Positions 24,480-33,345 of a stretch of DNA of 64,000 bases are shown here, piece after piece. The position numbers and the translations under genes are program-made. Origin of the DNA: Methylobacterium radiodurans (lineage in GTDB: Bacteria > Pseudomonadota > Alphaproteobacteria > Rhizobiales > Beijerinckiaceae); contig NZ_CP029551.1 of assembly GCF_003173735.1 (NCBI RefSeq), positions 1,913,501 through 1,977,500 of the forward strand, in the 5' to 3' direction. Numbering within the stretch: the stretch's first letter is position 1; every line of letters begins with the position of its first letter. The notes beneath the pieces were generated by a model, which saw nothing but the letters and a program-made list of their open reading frames with translations, ran no database searches and was not told the origin of the DNA.

Positions 24480-25119
24480 CGCGGCCGAGGTCGATACCCT
24501 CGACGAAGCCGTGGAGGTCTACGGCGACCTGAAGGCCCGCATGGCCGGCTTCGGCCGCGCGCCCGACGACCTGAAGGTGATGCGGGGCCTGTTCCCGGTG
24601 GTGGGCGCACGGAATCCGAGGCCCGCGCCAAGTTCGAGGAACTCTAGGACCTGATCTGCCCGGTGGTGGGCTTGGCGCTGATGGAGCGCATGATCGGCGG
24701 CTTCGACCTCTCCGGCTTCGACCCGGACGGGCCGGTGCCCGAATTTCCGGAGGCCAACGGCGCCAAATTCTGCCAGCAGCTGATGTTCGACTTCGCCCAC
24801 CGCGAGGGGCTGACCCTGCGTCAGCTCTACCTGCGGATCGCCGGTGCGCGCGGGCATTCGCAGATCGTGGGGACCCCCGCCTGGATCGTCGACGAGATGG
24901 AAGCGCGCTTCCGGGCGGGGGACGCCGACGGGTTCAACATCATGCCGCCGACGCTGCCGGGAGGCCTCGATGACGTCATCGAACTTGTCCTGCCGGAACT
25001 CCGTCGGCGCGGCCTGTTCCGGCAGGACTACGAGGGACGGACGCTGCGCGAACATCTCGGCTCACGCCCGCCGCCCTGGCTTCGGCCGGGGCACCCCGGC
25101 GTCAGGTTCGCACCGCTAA
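24480..25119 (+). pseudogene. LLM (NtaA/SnaA/DszA-type) monooxygenase remnant
   Basis: The C-terminal half of a flavin monooxygenase closely resembling the intact gene at 26948-28315: AVEVYGDLKARMAGFGRAPDDLKVMRGLFPVVG, then after a frameshift near 24610 ESEARAKFEEL, an amber TAG at 24645-24647, and PVVGLALMERMIGGFD...PEFPEANGAKFCQQLMFDFAHREGLTLRQLYLRIAGARGHSQIVGTPA...DGFNIMPPTLPGGLDD. The FMN-binding N-terminal half is missing and no stop follows the family end, LREHLG. A dead paralogue abutting the Sox genes. Confidence 0.8.
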
Positions 25120-25662
25120 TCAGGGCTTCACGTCCGGCCTCGGGTCCGGGACGAAGCCGTCGCGGTTCGGCATGCGGATGGCCGGGAGCGATTGGGCATC
25201 GAACACGGCGTCCTCAGGGGCGAGCCCGTTCAGGTGAAGGACGTAGCCCGAGACCGCGTAGACGTCGTCGTCGCTGAGCGATTGCGGGGCGTTCATCGGC
25301 ATCGCCCGACGGATGTAGTCGAACAGGGTCGGCGCGTAGGGCCAGAAGCTGCCGACCGTCTTCACCGGCTTGGCGGTGGCGAGCGTCCCCACCCCGCCGA
25401 CGAGCCGCTCCCCCGTGCCGCCCTCGCCCCGGCTGCCGTGGCAGAAGGCGCATTGCGCCTCGAACACCGCGCGGCCGTGGGCGACGCTGCCGCGGCCCGG
25501 CGGAAGCTTCCGGCCGTCGCGGTCGATGTCGATGTTCCAGGCGGCGATCTCGGCCTCGCTCGCCAGGCGGCCGATGCCGAGGCGCTCCGTGCCCCGCGCT
25601 GCGCCGCCGATGCCGAGCACGAGAAGGGCGGCCGCGAGCGCTCGAGCCCTACGCGTAGCCAT
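25120..25662 (-). CDS. soxD: Sulfite dehydrogenase cytochrome c subunit (SoxD-like)
   Basis: A 180-residue periplasmic monohaem cytochrome c. Signal peptide MATRRARALAAALLVLGIGGAARG, then C71-A-F-C74-H75 binding haem c, with M121 or M123 (RAMPMNAPQ) as the axial ligand. SDDDVYAVSGYVLHLNGL is the final cytochrome helix, typical of cytochromes partnered with SoxC-type sulfite dehydrogenases. It would pass electrons from the Mo subunit to the respiratory chain. The start overlaps the end of soxC by 14 bp. It is shorter than dihaem SoxD of Paracoccus, so SorB-like is an equally fair name. Confidence 0.8.
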   Translation of the reverse strand: MATRRARALAAALLVLGIGGAARGTERLGIGRLASEAEIAAWNIDIDRDGRKLPPGRGSVAHGRAVFEAQCAFCHGSRGEGGTGERLVGGVGTLATAKPVKTVGSFWPYAPTLFDYIRRAMPMNAPQSLSDDDVYAVSGYVLHLNGLAPEDAVFDAQSLPAIRMPNRDGFVPDPRPDVKP

Positions 25663-26890
25663 TGGCGACCTCACCATCCGCCGCGATGCGCCACGGCACG
25701 ACTGCATTGTTGTGGTAGAACGACTTGACGCCGCGCACCGCGGTCAGGTCCTCGAAACTCGGCTGAACGTAGCCCGTCTCGTCGATGGCCCGGCTCGCGA
25801 TGGTGGTCGGCTGGCCGTCCCAGGTCCAGGGCAGGCGGAAGCGGGTCAGCGCCCGGTTCAGGACCGGCTCCTGCAACGCCGCCTCCTGCCAGCTCTTACC
25901 TCCGTCGGTCGTGACCTGCACGCCCCGGATCCGGCCGCGGCCGGTCCAGGCGATGCCGGTGATCTCGTGAAAGCCGGGGCCGATCCGCTGCGTGCCGGAG
26001 GGCCGGGTGATGATCGACTTCGCCTCCATGACGAAGGTGAATTGCCGGGCCGTCCCATCCGGCATCAGGTCCGTGTACTTGGACGTTTCCTCGCGGGTGT
26101 AGCCGGGCTCGGCCGCGACGTTGAGGCGGCGCAGCCACTTCACGCTCATGTTGCCCTCGAAGCCGGGCAGGAACACCCGCAAGGGATAGCCCTGCTGCGG
26201 GCGCAGGCGCTCCCCGTTCTGGCTGTAGACCAGGAGCGCGTCGTCGAGGCACTTCGCGATGGGGATGCTGCGGGTCATGGCCGCGGCGTCGGCACCCTCG
26301 GCCACGACCCACTTCGCCTCCGGTTTCAGACCGGCCTCGCGCAGCACGGTAGCCAGACGCACGCCCGTCCACTCGGCACAGCTGACGAGCCCGACGAGAT
26401 CCGAGGCAGTCTTGCCCTTGATCGCCTCGAAGCCCGGGTTGCCTGAGCATTCGAGGAAGTAGATGTGCGACTCCGATGGGAAGCGCCGGACGTCCTCCAT
26501 GGTCAGGACGAGGGGCCGCTCCACCAGCCCGTGGATCAGCAGCCGGTGCTGGGCGGGGTCGATGTCGGGGATGCCGCCGTGGTGGCGCTCGTAGAACAGG
26601 CCGTTCGGCGTGACGATACCGTCGAGATCCTGGAGCGGCGTGCGGGTGGAGGCCGAGGTGTACTGCTTGAGGCCCTTCGAGATGTTGCGGATGACCGCAG
26701 CCTCGAAGCGCGAGGGCGTGCCGTAGGGCTGGCTGCCCGTGTCGGCGCCGGGCACCTTCATCCATTCGGGTATGCCGGGCGGCGTCGACTCCTCCGCGCG
26801 GGCGGTGCCGGCCGCCGCGCCAACCGCCGCCGCCCCCGCCTGTACGAGGAAGCGCCGCCGGGCGGAGATCGTCGGGTCGTTGTCGCTCAT
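25649..26890 (-). CDS. soxC: Sulfite dehydrogenase molybdopterin subunit (SoxC-like)
   Basis: A 413-residue sulfite-oxidase-family enzyme that oxidises sulfite (or Sox-bound sulfane sulfur) in the periplasm. The Tat signal SARRRFLVQAGAAAVGA marks export as a folded Mo-cofactor protein. The Mo-binding Cys is C148 in YFLECSGNPG. GYPLRVFLPGFEGNMSVKWLRRL and the C-terminal dimerisation domain (ITGIAWTGRGRIRGVQVTTDGGKSW) are characteristic. It is followed directly by its cytochrome gene. No soxXYZAB genes are in the window, so it more likely detoxifies sulfite released by the nearby monooxygenases than serves thiosulfate oxidation. Confidence 0.88.
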   Translation of the reverse strand: MSDNDPTISARRRFLVQAGAAAVGAAAGTARAEESTPPGIPEWMKVPGADTGSQPYGTPSRFEAAVIRNISKGLKQYTSASTRTPLQDLDGIVTPNGLFYERHHGGIPDIDPAQHRLLIHGLVERPLVLTMEDVRRFPSESHIYFLECSGNPGFEAIKGKTASDLVGLVSCAEWTGVRLATVLREAGLKPEAKWVVAEGADAAAMTRSIPIAKCLDDALLVYSQNGERLRPQQGYPLRVFLPGFEGNMSVKWLRRLNVAAEPGYTREETSKYTDLMPDGTARQFTFVMEAKSIITRPSGTQRIGPGFHEITGIAWTGRGRIRGVQVTTDGGKSWQEAALQEPVLNRALTRFRLPWTWDGQPTTIASRAIDETGYVQPSFEDLTAVRGVKSFYHNNAVVPWRIAADGEVANGYA

Positions 26891-26947
26891 GGCGTCACAG
26901 TCTGATCCCTTGCCGGTCTCTCGTCGACAGCTTTCGCGGGACGGTCG

Positions 26948-28315
26948 TCACGCGGCTCCTCGTTCGGGAGAGCCGCGCGCGGCCGATGGAATGCGGTGCG
27001 GGGGTCGGGGCAGACCGAGATTCTCCCGAAGGGTCGATCCCTCGTACGCGTCCCGGAACAAGCCCCGGCGCCGCAACTCCGGGAGGACGAGGGCGACGAA
27101 ATCGTCCAGCCCGCCGGGAAGGGTCGGCGGCATGATGTTGAAGCCGTCCGCGCCGCGGGCCTCGAACCGCTCCTGCAGGGCGTCGGCGACCTGGGCCGGC
27201 GTACCGACGATCGTCCAGTGGCCCCGGGCGCTGGCCGCGCGCAGGTACAACTCGCGGATCGTCAGGCCCTCGCGCCGGGCGAGGCGCAGGAAGAGGTCCT
27301 GACGGCTCTTGCCGCCGTTGGTTTCCGGCAACTCCGGCACGGCGGCGTCGTCCGGGTAGGCGGACAGGTCGGCGCCGGTGAGCTGTTCGAGGAGCGAGCG
27401 GCCGACCACCGGGTGGATCAGCGCCTGCAGCGCGGCGAACTTGTCCTGCGCCTCCGCCTCGCTCTGCCCCACCACCGGAAAGGCGCCAGGCATGATCTTG
27501 AGGTGGTCCGGATCGCGGCCGTGAGCGGCCATCCGGCCCTTCACGTCGGCGTAGAAGGCGACCGCGTCCTCCAGGGTCTGCTGGGCGGTGAAGATCACCT
27601 CGGCGGTGCGGGCGGCGAGCGCCTTGCCGGCCTCCGACGAGCCCGCCTGCACCACCACCGGGTGCCCCTGTGGCGGGCGCGGGACGTTGAGCGGACCCCG
27701 CACCGAGAAATGCGCGCCCTCGTGGGCCAGCAGGTGCAGCTTGTCGGGATCGAAGAAGCGGCCGCCCTCGCGGTCGCGCACGAAGGCGTCGTCCTCGTAG
27801 GAGTCCCAGAGGCCGCGCACGACGTCCACGAACTCCTCGGCCCGGGCGTAGCGGTTGGCGTGGGCGAGGTGGCTCTCGCGGCTGAAGTTCCAGGCCTCCC
27901 GCGGGTCGGCGGAGGTGACGAGGTTCCAGCCCGCCCGGCCGCCGCTCAGATGGTCGAGGGAGGCGAACTTGCGGGCGACGTGGAACGGCTCGTTGTAGGT
28001 GGTGGAGGCGGTGGCCACGAGGCCGATCCGCTCCGTCACCGCCGAGAGGTGGGACAGGAGGGTCAGCGGCTCGAACTGGCCGACATAGCGGATCGCGGTG
28101 CGGCTCAGGGCATCGAGGTCGTCGCCCCGGATGCTGACCCCGTCCGCGAGGAAGATCAGGTCGAACTTCGCCGCCTCGGCCGTGCGGGCGAGCTGCCGGT
28201 AATGGGCGGCGTTGATCCCGGCATCGGCGTCGGAGGACGGATGCCGCCACGCGGCGACGTGGTGGCCGCCGGGATACAGGAAGGCGCCGAGGCGCATGCG
28301 GTCGCGTCGTGCCAT
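26948..28315 (-). CDS. LLM flavin-dependent monooxygenase (NtaA/SnaA/DszA type)
   Basis: A 455-residue bacterial-luciferase-like TIM-barrel enzyme using FMNH2 supplied by a separate reductase. Typical signatures: KFDLIFLADGVSIRGDD, GLVATASTTYNEPFHVARKFASLDHLSGGRAGWNLVTSAD, VVVQAGSSEAGKALAARTAEVIFT and DGFNIMPPTLPGGLDDFV near the C-terminus. Members attack nitrilotriacetate, dibenzothiophene sulfone, dimethyl sulfide and related compounds; the sulfur setting suggests C-S cleavage. It forms a minus-strand unit with the SfnB-like gene 10 bp upstream. A broken copy lies at 24480. Confidence 0.88.
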   Translation of the reverse strand: MARRDRMRLGAFLYPGGHHVAAWRHPSSDADAGINAAHYRQLARTAEAAKFDLIFLADGVSIRGDDLDALSRTAIRYVGQFEPLTLLSHLSAVTERIGLVATASTTYNEPFHVARKFASLDHLSGGRAGWNLVTSADPREAWNFSRESHLAHANRYARAEEFVDVVRGLWDSYEDDAFVRDREGGRFFDPDKLHLLAHEGAHFSVRGPLNVPRPPQGHPVVVQAGSSEAGKALAARTAEVIFTAQQTLEDAVAFYADVKGRMAAHGRDPDHLKIMPGAFPVVGQSEAEAQDKFAALQALIHPVVGRSLLEQLTGADLSAYPDDAAVPELPETNGGKSRQDLFLRLARREGLTIRELYLRAASARGHWTIVGTPAQVADALQERFEARGADGFNIMPPTLPGGLDDFVALVLPELRRRGLFRDAYEGSTLRENLGLPRPPHRIPSAARGSPERGAA

Positions 28316-28325
28316 GCCCCGTCCC

Positions 28326-29546
28326 TCACGCCGAGCCGACGCGGTACTGCCGGGGCGGCGCCTCGCCGGAGATCGCGAAGGTGCCGACGCTGCGGTCCCG
28401 GTAGATCCGCGGGTTGTGCGAGGCGATGGTGCGGGCGTTGCGCCAGTACCGGTCGAGCCCCGTGCCGACCTTCACCGCCGAGGCGCCCAGCGCGTCGAAC
28501 AGCGAGGTCGTCGCGCTCAGGATCAGGTCGGTGACCACGCTGACTGCCTGGTTGACCTCGACATCGGCGAGCGTCGCCTGCCGCTCCGCGTCCGGTGACC
28601 CGGCCCGGTGCGTGTCGTGGACCCTCTGGAGCGCCTCGGCGGCCTTCAGCACGATGGCGCCCGCCGCGTAGGCGTTGGCGCGGACGCGGCCGACGACGGC
28701 CTGGATCTGCGGGTCGTCGGCCGTCCGCCCGGCATTGCCGTGGCTGTAGACGCGGGTCCGCTCGGCGACCAGCCGCGCCACGTCGTCGGCCGCCGCCCGG
28801 CCGATGCCCGCGAGCGTCGCCAGATGCACCAGCTGGAAGAACGCCATGGCGTAGGGGAAGCGGGCCGGATCGGGCTTGATCAGGGCGGGGTCGAGCGCCA
28901 CGCCCTCGAAGGTCGCGGTGCCGCTCGCGGTCAGCGCCTGGCCGAACCCGTCCCAATCGTCCACGACCGTGACGCCCGGCGCCCGCACCGGGACGGCGGC
29001 CGTCACCGCTCCGCCTGCCTCGTCCTCGGCCGAGAGGTGGATGTAGTCCGCAAAGAGCGAGCCGGTGGTGTAGAATTTCCGCCCGTCGAGCACGGGGTTG
29101 CCGTCGCGCCGCCGCACCACGGTGTCGAAGGCGCCGACCTTGGCCGGCCCGGTCTCCGAGACGCCGCTGCCGACGGTCTCGCCCGCGCCGATCCGCGCGA
29201 TCCAGGCCGCGCGCCACGCGGGGGAGGAGGAGCACAGCGCGTCCTCCGTGAAGCCGAAATGCGCCCGCAGCGCGTTGGTGACGTTCGAATCCGCGGCCGA
29301 CAGCTCGATCAGCAGGGCGAAGAGTTCCGGCAGGCTGGCACCGTGGCCGCCCTCCTCGGGGGCGAGCCGCAGGGTGGTGAAGTTCGCCTCCCGCAGCCAC
29401 CCGATCTCGGCGTGCGGCAGGCGGCGCGCCCTGTCCCGCTCGACGGCGGTGGCGCGGATCTCGGCGAAGACCGGGCGGAACCGTTCAGCGAGGGTCTCGT
29501 AGCGCGTGCTCGGCCCCGCACCCCAGCCCGCATCCGTCTGCGACAT
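28326..29546 (-). CDS. SfnB/DszC-type acyl-CoA-dehydrogenase-fold oxidoreductase
   Basis: A 406-residue protein with the acyl-CoA dehydrogenase fold but the sequence style of sulfur-acquisition flavoproteins (SfnB, DszC): an N-terminal helical domain with WLREANFTTLRLAPEEGGHGASLPEL, a beta domain VGSGVSETGPAKVGAFDTVVRRRDGNPVLDGRKFYTTGSLFADYI, and helices with VGRVRANAYAAGAIVLKAAEAL. It ends ISGEAPPRQYRVGSA. Such enzymes are FMN-dependent monooxygenases that act before or with LLM partners. First gene of the minus-strand operon, divergent from the sulfonate binding protein gene. Confidence 0.82.
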   Translation of the reverse strand: MSQTDAGWGAGPSTRYETLAERFRPVFAEIRATAVERDRARRLPHAEIGWLREANFTTLRLAPEEGGHGASLPELFALLIELSAADSNVTNALRAHFGFTEDALCSSSPAWRAAWIARIGAGETVGSGVSETGPAKVGAFDTVVRRRDGNPVLDGRKFYTTGSLFADYIHLSAEDEAGGAVTAAVPVRAPGVTVVDDWDGFGQALTASGTATFEGVALDPALIKPDPARFPYAMAFFQLVHLATLAGIGRAAADDVARLVAERTRVYSHGNAGRTADDPQIQAVVGRVRANAYAAGAIVLKAAEALQRVHDTHRAGSPDAERQATLADVEVNQAVSVVTDLILSATTSLFDALGASAVKVGTGLDRYWRNARTIASHNPRIYRDRSVGTFAISGEAPPRQYRVGSA

Positions 29547-29946
29547 GGCTTCGACCTTTCGATTTCCGACACCGCCCGGGGGCGTTTGCCAGAGGAATCG
29601 ATGAGCTTGTCCACGATCTCAAGCCGGATTCGGTGTCGTACGTCGTCTTTAGAACCGACATATCGCGAGACGTTCCGCGCGAGAATCTTCGTGCCCTAGT
29701 ATCGCCTCGCGCAAAAAAGTATTCTCTCCCTTAACGTATGACAATTCTGCCCGCGCTCCGTTGCGCAGGGGCTGGCGGGAAGAACGAATTGTTCTCGAAG
29801 TCATCTCTTGAGGAATGCGATGCTCTGAGCGCGCGCCAAATCGAAAACACGTTTCATTGATCCGACGCACCCTGTCGGCCTTCAATGGATGCGCTTGGCG
29901 GACGCCCCGCCCCCTCCCGCACGCCCCAACGATTCCCGAGCATCCG
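29547..29946. promoter_or_regulatory. Divergent promoter region of the organosulfur genes
   Basis: A 400-bp gap between the SfnB-like gene (minus) and the SsuA-like gene (plus), locally AT-rich around 29640-29830. It contains the dyad AGAAC-GAATT-GTTCT at 29781-29795 as a possible operator. Nothing in it looks coding; the frame entering SsuA from 29815 lacks protein features before the Tat signal. Confidence 0.4.
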
Positions 29947-30936
29947 ATGATCGACGACACGACGGGCCGGTTCGGCCCCTCCCGCCGCAGGCTCCTGCGC
30001 GGCGGCCTCGGCGGGGCGGCCGCCCTGGCGCTCGGCGCTCCGGCCGTGCTCGCGGCGCCTCGCGAGGTCAAGATCAGCATGCAGCGCTCGTCGGTGCTGT
30101 TCACCGTGCTCAAGGTGAAGGGCACGCTGGTCGAGCGGCTGGCGCCGCTGGGCTTCGCGCCGAGCTGGCACCTGTTCACCAGCGTCATCGAGCCGATGAA
30201 TGCCGGGGCTGTCGACATCCACGCCGACGTCGCCGACGCGGTGCCGATCTTCACCCAGTCCGCCAAGGCGCCCCTGACCTTCTACGCCCGCGAGCGCGGC
30301 GCCCCCGCGGCCGAGGCGATCATCGTGCCGGCGGATTCCCCGATCCGCACCGTCGCCGACCTCAGGGGCAGGACGGTCGGCGTCTCACGGGGATCGGGGA
30401 GCCACTACGTGCTCGCCGCTGCACTCAAGCGTGCGGGGCTGACCTTCGCGGACATCAAGCCGGCCTATCTCCAGGCACCGGAAGGCGCCGTGGCCTTCGA
30501 TCAGGGCAGCCTGGATGCCTGGTCGATCTGGGATCCGTTCCTGGCCTTCGCGGAGGCCAAGCGTCCGGTCCGGGTCATCGCCGACGGCAGCGGGCTGACG
30601 AGCTATCACCGCTACTACCTCGTCAACGACGGCTTCGTCGCCGCCCAGCCGGATGTCGTGGCGACCGTGTACCGCGCCCTGGTCGAGGCCGGTGCCTGGA
30701 TGAAGGCGAACCCGGAGGAGGCCGTCGCGCTCCTGGCCCCGATCTGGGGCGACCTGCCCCCGGCCGTCGTCGCCGCCGCCAACAGCCGCCGGACCTACGC
30801 GGTGGAGCCGGTGGAGCGCGGCCAGCTCGGCGAGCAGCAGGCCATCGCCGACGTCTTCCACGAGGCGAAGCTCATCCCCCGCCGGATAGACGCCACCGAC
30901 GTCAAGATCTTCCAGCCGCCGACGGGCCGGGGCTGA
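29947..30936 (+). CDS. Sulfonate/organosulfur ABC transporter substrate-binding protein (SsuA-like)
   Basis: A 329-residue periplasmic binding protein. Tat-type signal RFGPSRRRLLRGGLGGAAALALGAPAVLAA, followed by the two-lobe NMT1/SsuA fold: VKISMQRSSVLFTVLKVKGTL, IIVPADSPIRTVADLRGRTVGVSRGSGSHYVLAAALKRAGLTFADI, PEGAVAFDQGSLDAWSIWDPFLA. This matches aliphatic sulfonate or taurine binders. No permease or ATPase gene accompanies it in the window, so it must use a transporter encoded elsewhere. It starts a three-gene plus-strand operon with two LLM monooxygenases (gap 4 bp). The chosen ATG puts the signal peptide at the start. Confidence 0.85.
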   Translation: MIDDTTGRFGPSRRRLLRGGLGGAAALALGAPAVLAAPREVKISMQRSSVLFTVLKVKGTLVERLAPLGFAPSWHLFTSVIEPMNAGAVDIHADVADAVPIFTQSAKAPLTFYARERGAPAAEAIIVPADSPIRTVADLRGRTVGVSRGSGSHYVLAAALKRAGLTFADIKPAYLQAPEGAVAFDQGSLDAWSIWDPFLAFAEAKRPVRVIADGSGLTSYHRYYLVNDGFVAAQPDVVATVYRALVEAGAWMKANPEEAVALLAPIWGDLPPAVVAAANSRRTYAVEPVERGQLGEQQAIADVFHEAKLIPRRIDATDVKIFQPPTGRG

Positions 30937-30940
30937 ACCC

Positions 30941-31984
30941 GTGGCGAGCGCTCCCCGCTTCGGCATCTGGGCCGCCGTCCACGGCTCCCGCGCCTCCCAC
31001 CACGATCCCGATGAGCCGGACGACGCCAGCTGGGAGCGCAACCGCGCCCTGGTGCTTGAGGCCGAGGCGCTCGGCTTCGACTCCGTGCTGGTCGCCCAGC
31101 ACACGATGAACCCCTACGACCAGAGCCGCGACCAACTCGAAGCCTGGACGGGCGCGGCAGCCCTCGCGGCCCTGACCCGGCGGATCGAGATCATCGCGGC
31201 GATCAAGCCGGGGCTCTACCACCCGGTGGTGCTCGCCAAGATGGCGCTGCAGATCGAGCATATCAGCGGCGGTCGCTTCGCCCTGAACCTCGTGAATGCC
31301 TGGAACCGGGCCGAGTTCGAGCGGGCCGGCCTGCCCTTCCCGGCCCATGACGACCGCTACGCCTACGGCCGCGAATGGATCGGCCTCGTCGACCGGCTGA
31401 TGCGCGGCGAGCGGGTGACCTTCGAGGGCGAGCACTTCCGGGTCGCGGATTACCAGCTCCGTCCCGCCGGCACGTTCCGGCCGCGACCGACCATCTATCT
31501 CGGCGGCGAATCCGAGCCGGCCCGGGCGCTCGCCGCGGATCACGCCGACGTCTGGTTCATCAACGGCCAATCTCTGGCGGAGGTCGCCGCCCTGATCGCC
31601 GACGTCGCCCGGCGTCCGGCGGCAAACGGGCCGCTGCGCTACGGCCTCTCGGCTTTCGTGATCGCCCGCGAGACCGATGCGGAGGCAGAAGCCGAGCACG
31701 CCCGGCTCCTCGCCCTCGCCCAGCGGGATGCAGGCTTACGGGCCGACACCCGCGCCCGCACCGACGCGGCGAGCGTGATGTTCGCCAAGACCGATGCGGC
31801 GGCCTCTCGGCATGTCGGGACCAATGGCGGGACGGCGGCCGGACTCGTGGGCAGCTACGAGACCGTCGCGGAGCGCATCCGCGCCTTCCATGCGGCCGGC
31901 ATCGCGCTGTTCATGCTGCAATTCCAGCCCTTCGAGGCGGAGATGCGCCGCTTCGCCGAGCAGGTGATCCCCCGCATCCGCTGA
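30941..31984 (+). CDS. LLM monooxygenase, SsuD/SfnG type
   Basis: A 347-residue FMNH2-dependent luciferase-family enzyme (GTG start, 4 bp behind the binding-protein stop). Signatures are EAEALGFDSVLVAQHTMNPYDQSRDQLEAWT, RIEIIAAIKPGLYHPVVLAKMALQIEHISGGRFALNLVNAWNRAEFERAGL and RPTIYLGGESEPARALAADHADVWFINGQ. The length and N-terminus match alkanesulfonate/dimethyl-sulfone monooxygenases, which release sulfite or methanesulfinate. It should work on what the preceding binding protein captures. The flavin reductase partner is not in this window. Confidence 0.85.
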   Translation: MASAPRFGIWAAVHGSRASHHDPDEPDDASWERNRALVLEAEALGFDSVLVAQHTMNPYDQSRDQLEAWTGAAALAALTRRIEIIAAIKPGLYHPVVLAKMALQIEHISGGRFALNLVNAWNRAEFERAGLPFPAHDDRYAYGREWIGLVDRLMRGERVTFEGEHFRVADYQLRPAGTFRPRPTIYLGGESEPARALAADHADVWFINGQSLAEVAALIADVARRPAANGPLRYGLSAFVIARETDAEAEAEHARLLALAQRDAGLRADTRARTDAASVMFAKTDAAASRHVGTNGGTAAGLVGSYETVAERIRAFHAAGIALFMLQFQPFEAEMRRFAEQVIPRIR

Positions 31985-31998
31985 CCCGGAGGGCTTCG

Positions 31999-33336
31999 AT
32001 GAGCGGCCGCCACCTGCACCTCAACGTCAACCTGCTGCATGCGGGGGTCTACCCGTCCGCGTGGCGGCTGCCGCAGAGCCGGCCGGACGCCTTCCTGGAC
32101 ATCGACCACTTCGTGCGCGTCGCCCGCATCGCCGAGCGCGGCAAGCTCGACGCGATCTTCCTTGCCGACACACCGGCCATCACCGACAGGATCGACTACC
32201 GGCCCTTCAACGCCCTCGAACCGACCGTGGTGCTGGCGGCCGTCGCGGCGGCGACGAGCCATGTCGGGCTCGTAGCCACCGCCTCGACAACCTACAACGA
32301 GCCCTACAATCTCGCCCGCCGCTTCGCGAGCCTCGACCTTGTGAGCCGTGGCCGGGCCGGCTGGAACGTGGTGACGACGGCCGACGCCGCCGCCGGCCGC
32401 AACTTCGGTTTCGTGGGCGCCTCGGAGCATGGCGCCCGCTACGCCCGGGCCCGGGAATTCACCGATCTCGTCCATGCCCTGTGGGACAGCTGGGAGGACG
32501 ATGCGTTCGTCGGCGACAAGGCGAGCGGCCGGTTCGTGGACACGGCCAAGGTCCGCCCGGTCGACCATCGCGGAGTGCACTACACCGTCGCGGGACCGCT
32601 GACCGTGCCGCGGAGCGCGCAGGGGCGCCCGGTCACCTTCCAGGCCGGCGGCTCGGAGGACGGGCGCGAGCTCGCCGCCGCCACCGCCGACGCGGTGTTC
32701 TCCCTGGCGCAGACCCGCGAGGACGGCGCGGCCTACGCCCGGGACCTGCGGGCGCGGGCGGCGCGCTACGGGCGCGGCCCGGACGCGCTGGTCGTCCTGC
32801 CGGGCCTCGCCACGGTGCTCGGCTCCACCGAGGCCGAGGCGCGCCGCCGCCAGGACGAACTCTGGGATCTCGTGCCGGAGCCCTACAGCCTCGCCCGGCT
32901 CGCCGGCACGCTGCGGATCGACCCCACCCGGCTCGACCTCGACAAGCCGCTGCCCGACCCGCTGCCCCTGCCGCCGGACGCCAACCACACGATGTTCCTC
33001 GGCACGCTCGCCCTCGCGCGGCGGGACGGGCTGACCGTGCGCCAGCTCCTGCGGGCGCTCGGCGGCGGGGTCGGCCACCGCATCGTCGTCGGCACGCCGG
33101 AGGCCGTTGCCGACGACATCGAGGCATGGTTCCGGGCCGGCGCCGCGGACGGCTTCAACCTGATGCCGGACGTGCTGCCGGAGGGCCTTGAGACCTTCGT
33201 GGACGCGGTCGTGCCGATCCTTCAGCGCCGCGGCCTGTTCCGGCGCGATTATGCCGGGGCGACCCTGCGCGATCATCTGGGTCTCGCGCGGCCCGCGAGC
33301 CGCCACGCCGCCACAGGGCACGCGATCTCCGCCTGA
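31999..33336 (+). CDS. LLM flavin-dependent monooxygenase (NtaA/SnaA/DszA type), second copy
   Basis: A 445-residue enzyme of the same class as 26948-28315: HLNVNLLHAGVYPSAWR, KLDAIFLADTPAITDR, VGLVATASTTYNEPYNLARRFASLDLVSRGRAGWNVVTTADAAAGRNFG, VTFQAGGSEDGRELAAATADAVFSLAQ, DGFNLMPDVLPEGLETFV. The ATG at 31999 follows a GGAGGG site 5-6 bp upstream. The frame is open far upstream inside the preceding gene, but that is shadow. Third gene of the plus-strand operon, completing a uptake-plus-oxidation set. Substrate unknown, probably an organosulfur compound. Confidence 0.87.
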   Translation: MSGRHLHLNVNLLHAGVYPSAWRLPQSRPDAFLDIDHFVRVARIAERGKLDAIFLADTPAITDRIDYRPFNALEPTVVLAAVAAATSHVGLVATASTTYNEPYNLARRFASLDLVSRGRAGWNVVTTADAAAGRNFGFVGASEHGARYARAREFTDLVHALWDSWEDDAFVGDKASGRFVDTAKVRPVDHRGVHYTVAGPLTVPRSAQGRPVTFQAGGSEDGRELAAATADAVFSLAQTREDGAAYARDLRARAARYGRGPDALVVLPGLATVLGSTEAEARRRQDELWDLVPEPYSLARLAGTLRIDPTRLDLDKPLPDPLPLPPDANHTMFLGTLALARRDGLTVRQLLRALGGGVGHRIVVGTPEAVADDIEAWFRAGAADGFNLMPDVLPEGLETFVDAVVPILQRRGLFRRDYAGATLRDHLGLARPASRHAATGHAISA

Positions 33337-33345
33337 GCGGATTTC

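Noticed and set aside
25120..26890. Full Sox thiosulfate-oxidation operon
   Set aside because: Only the SoxCD-like pair is present; soxXYZAB genes are absent from the window.
30385..31104. Minus-strand 239-codon frame across SsuA and the monooxygenase
   Set aside because: Antisense to two well-supported genes.
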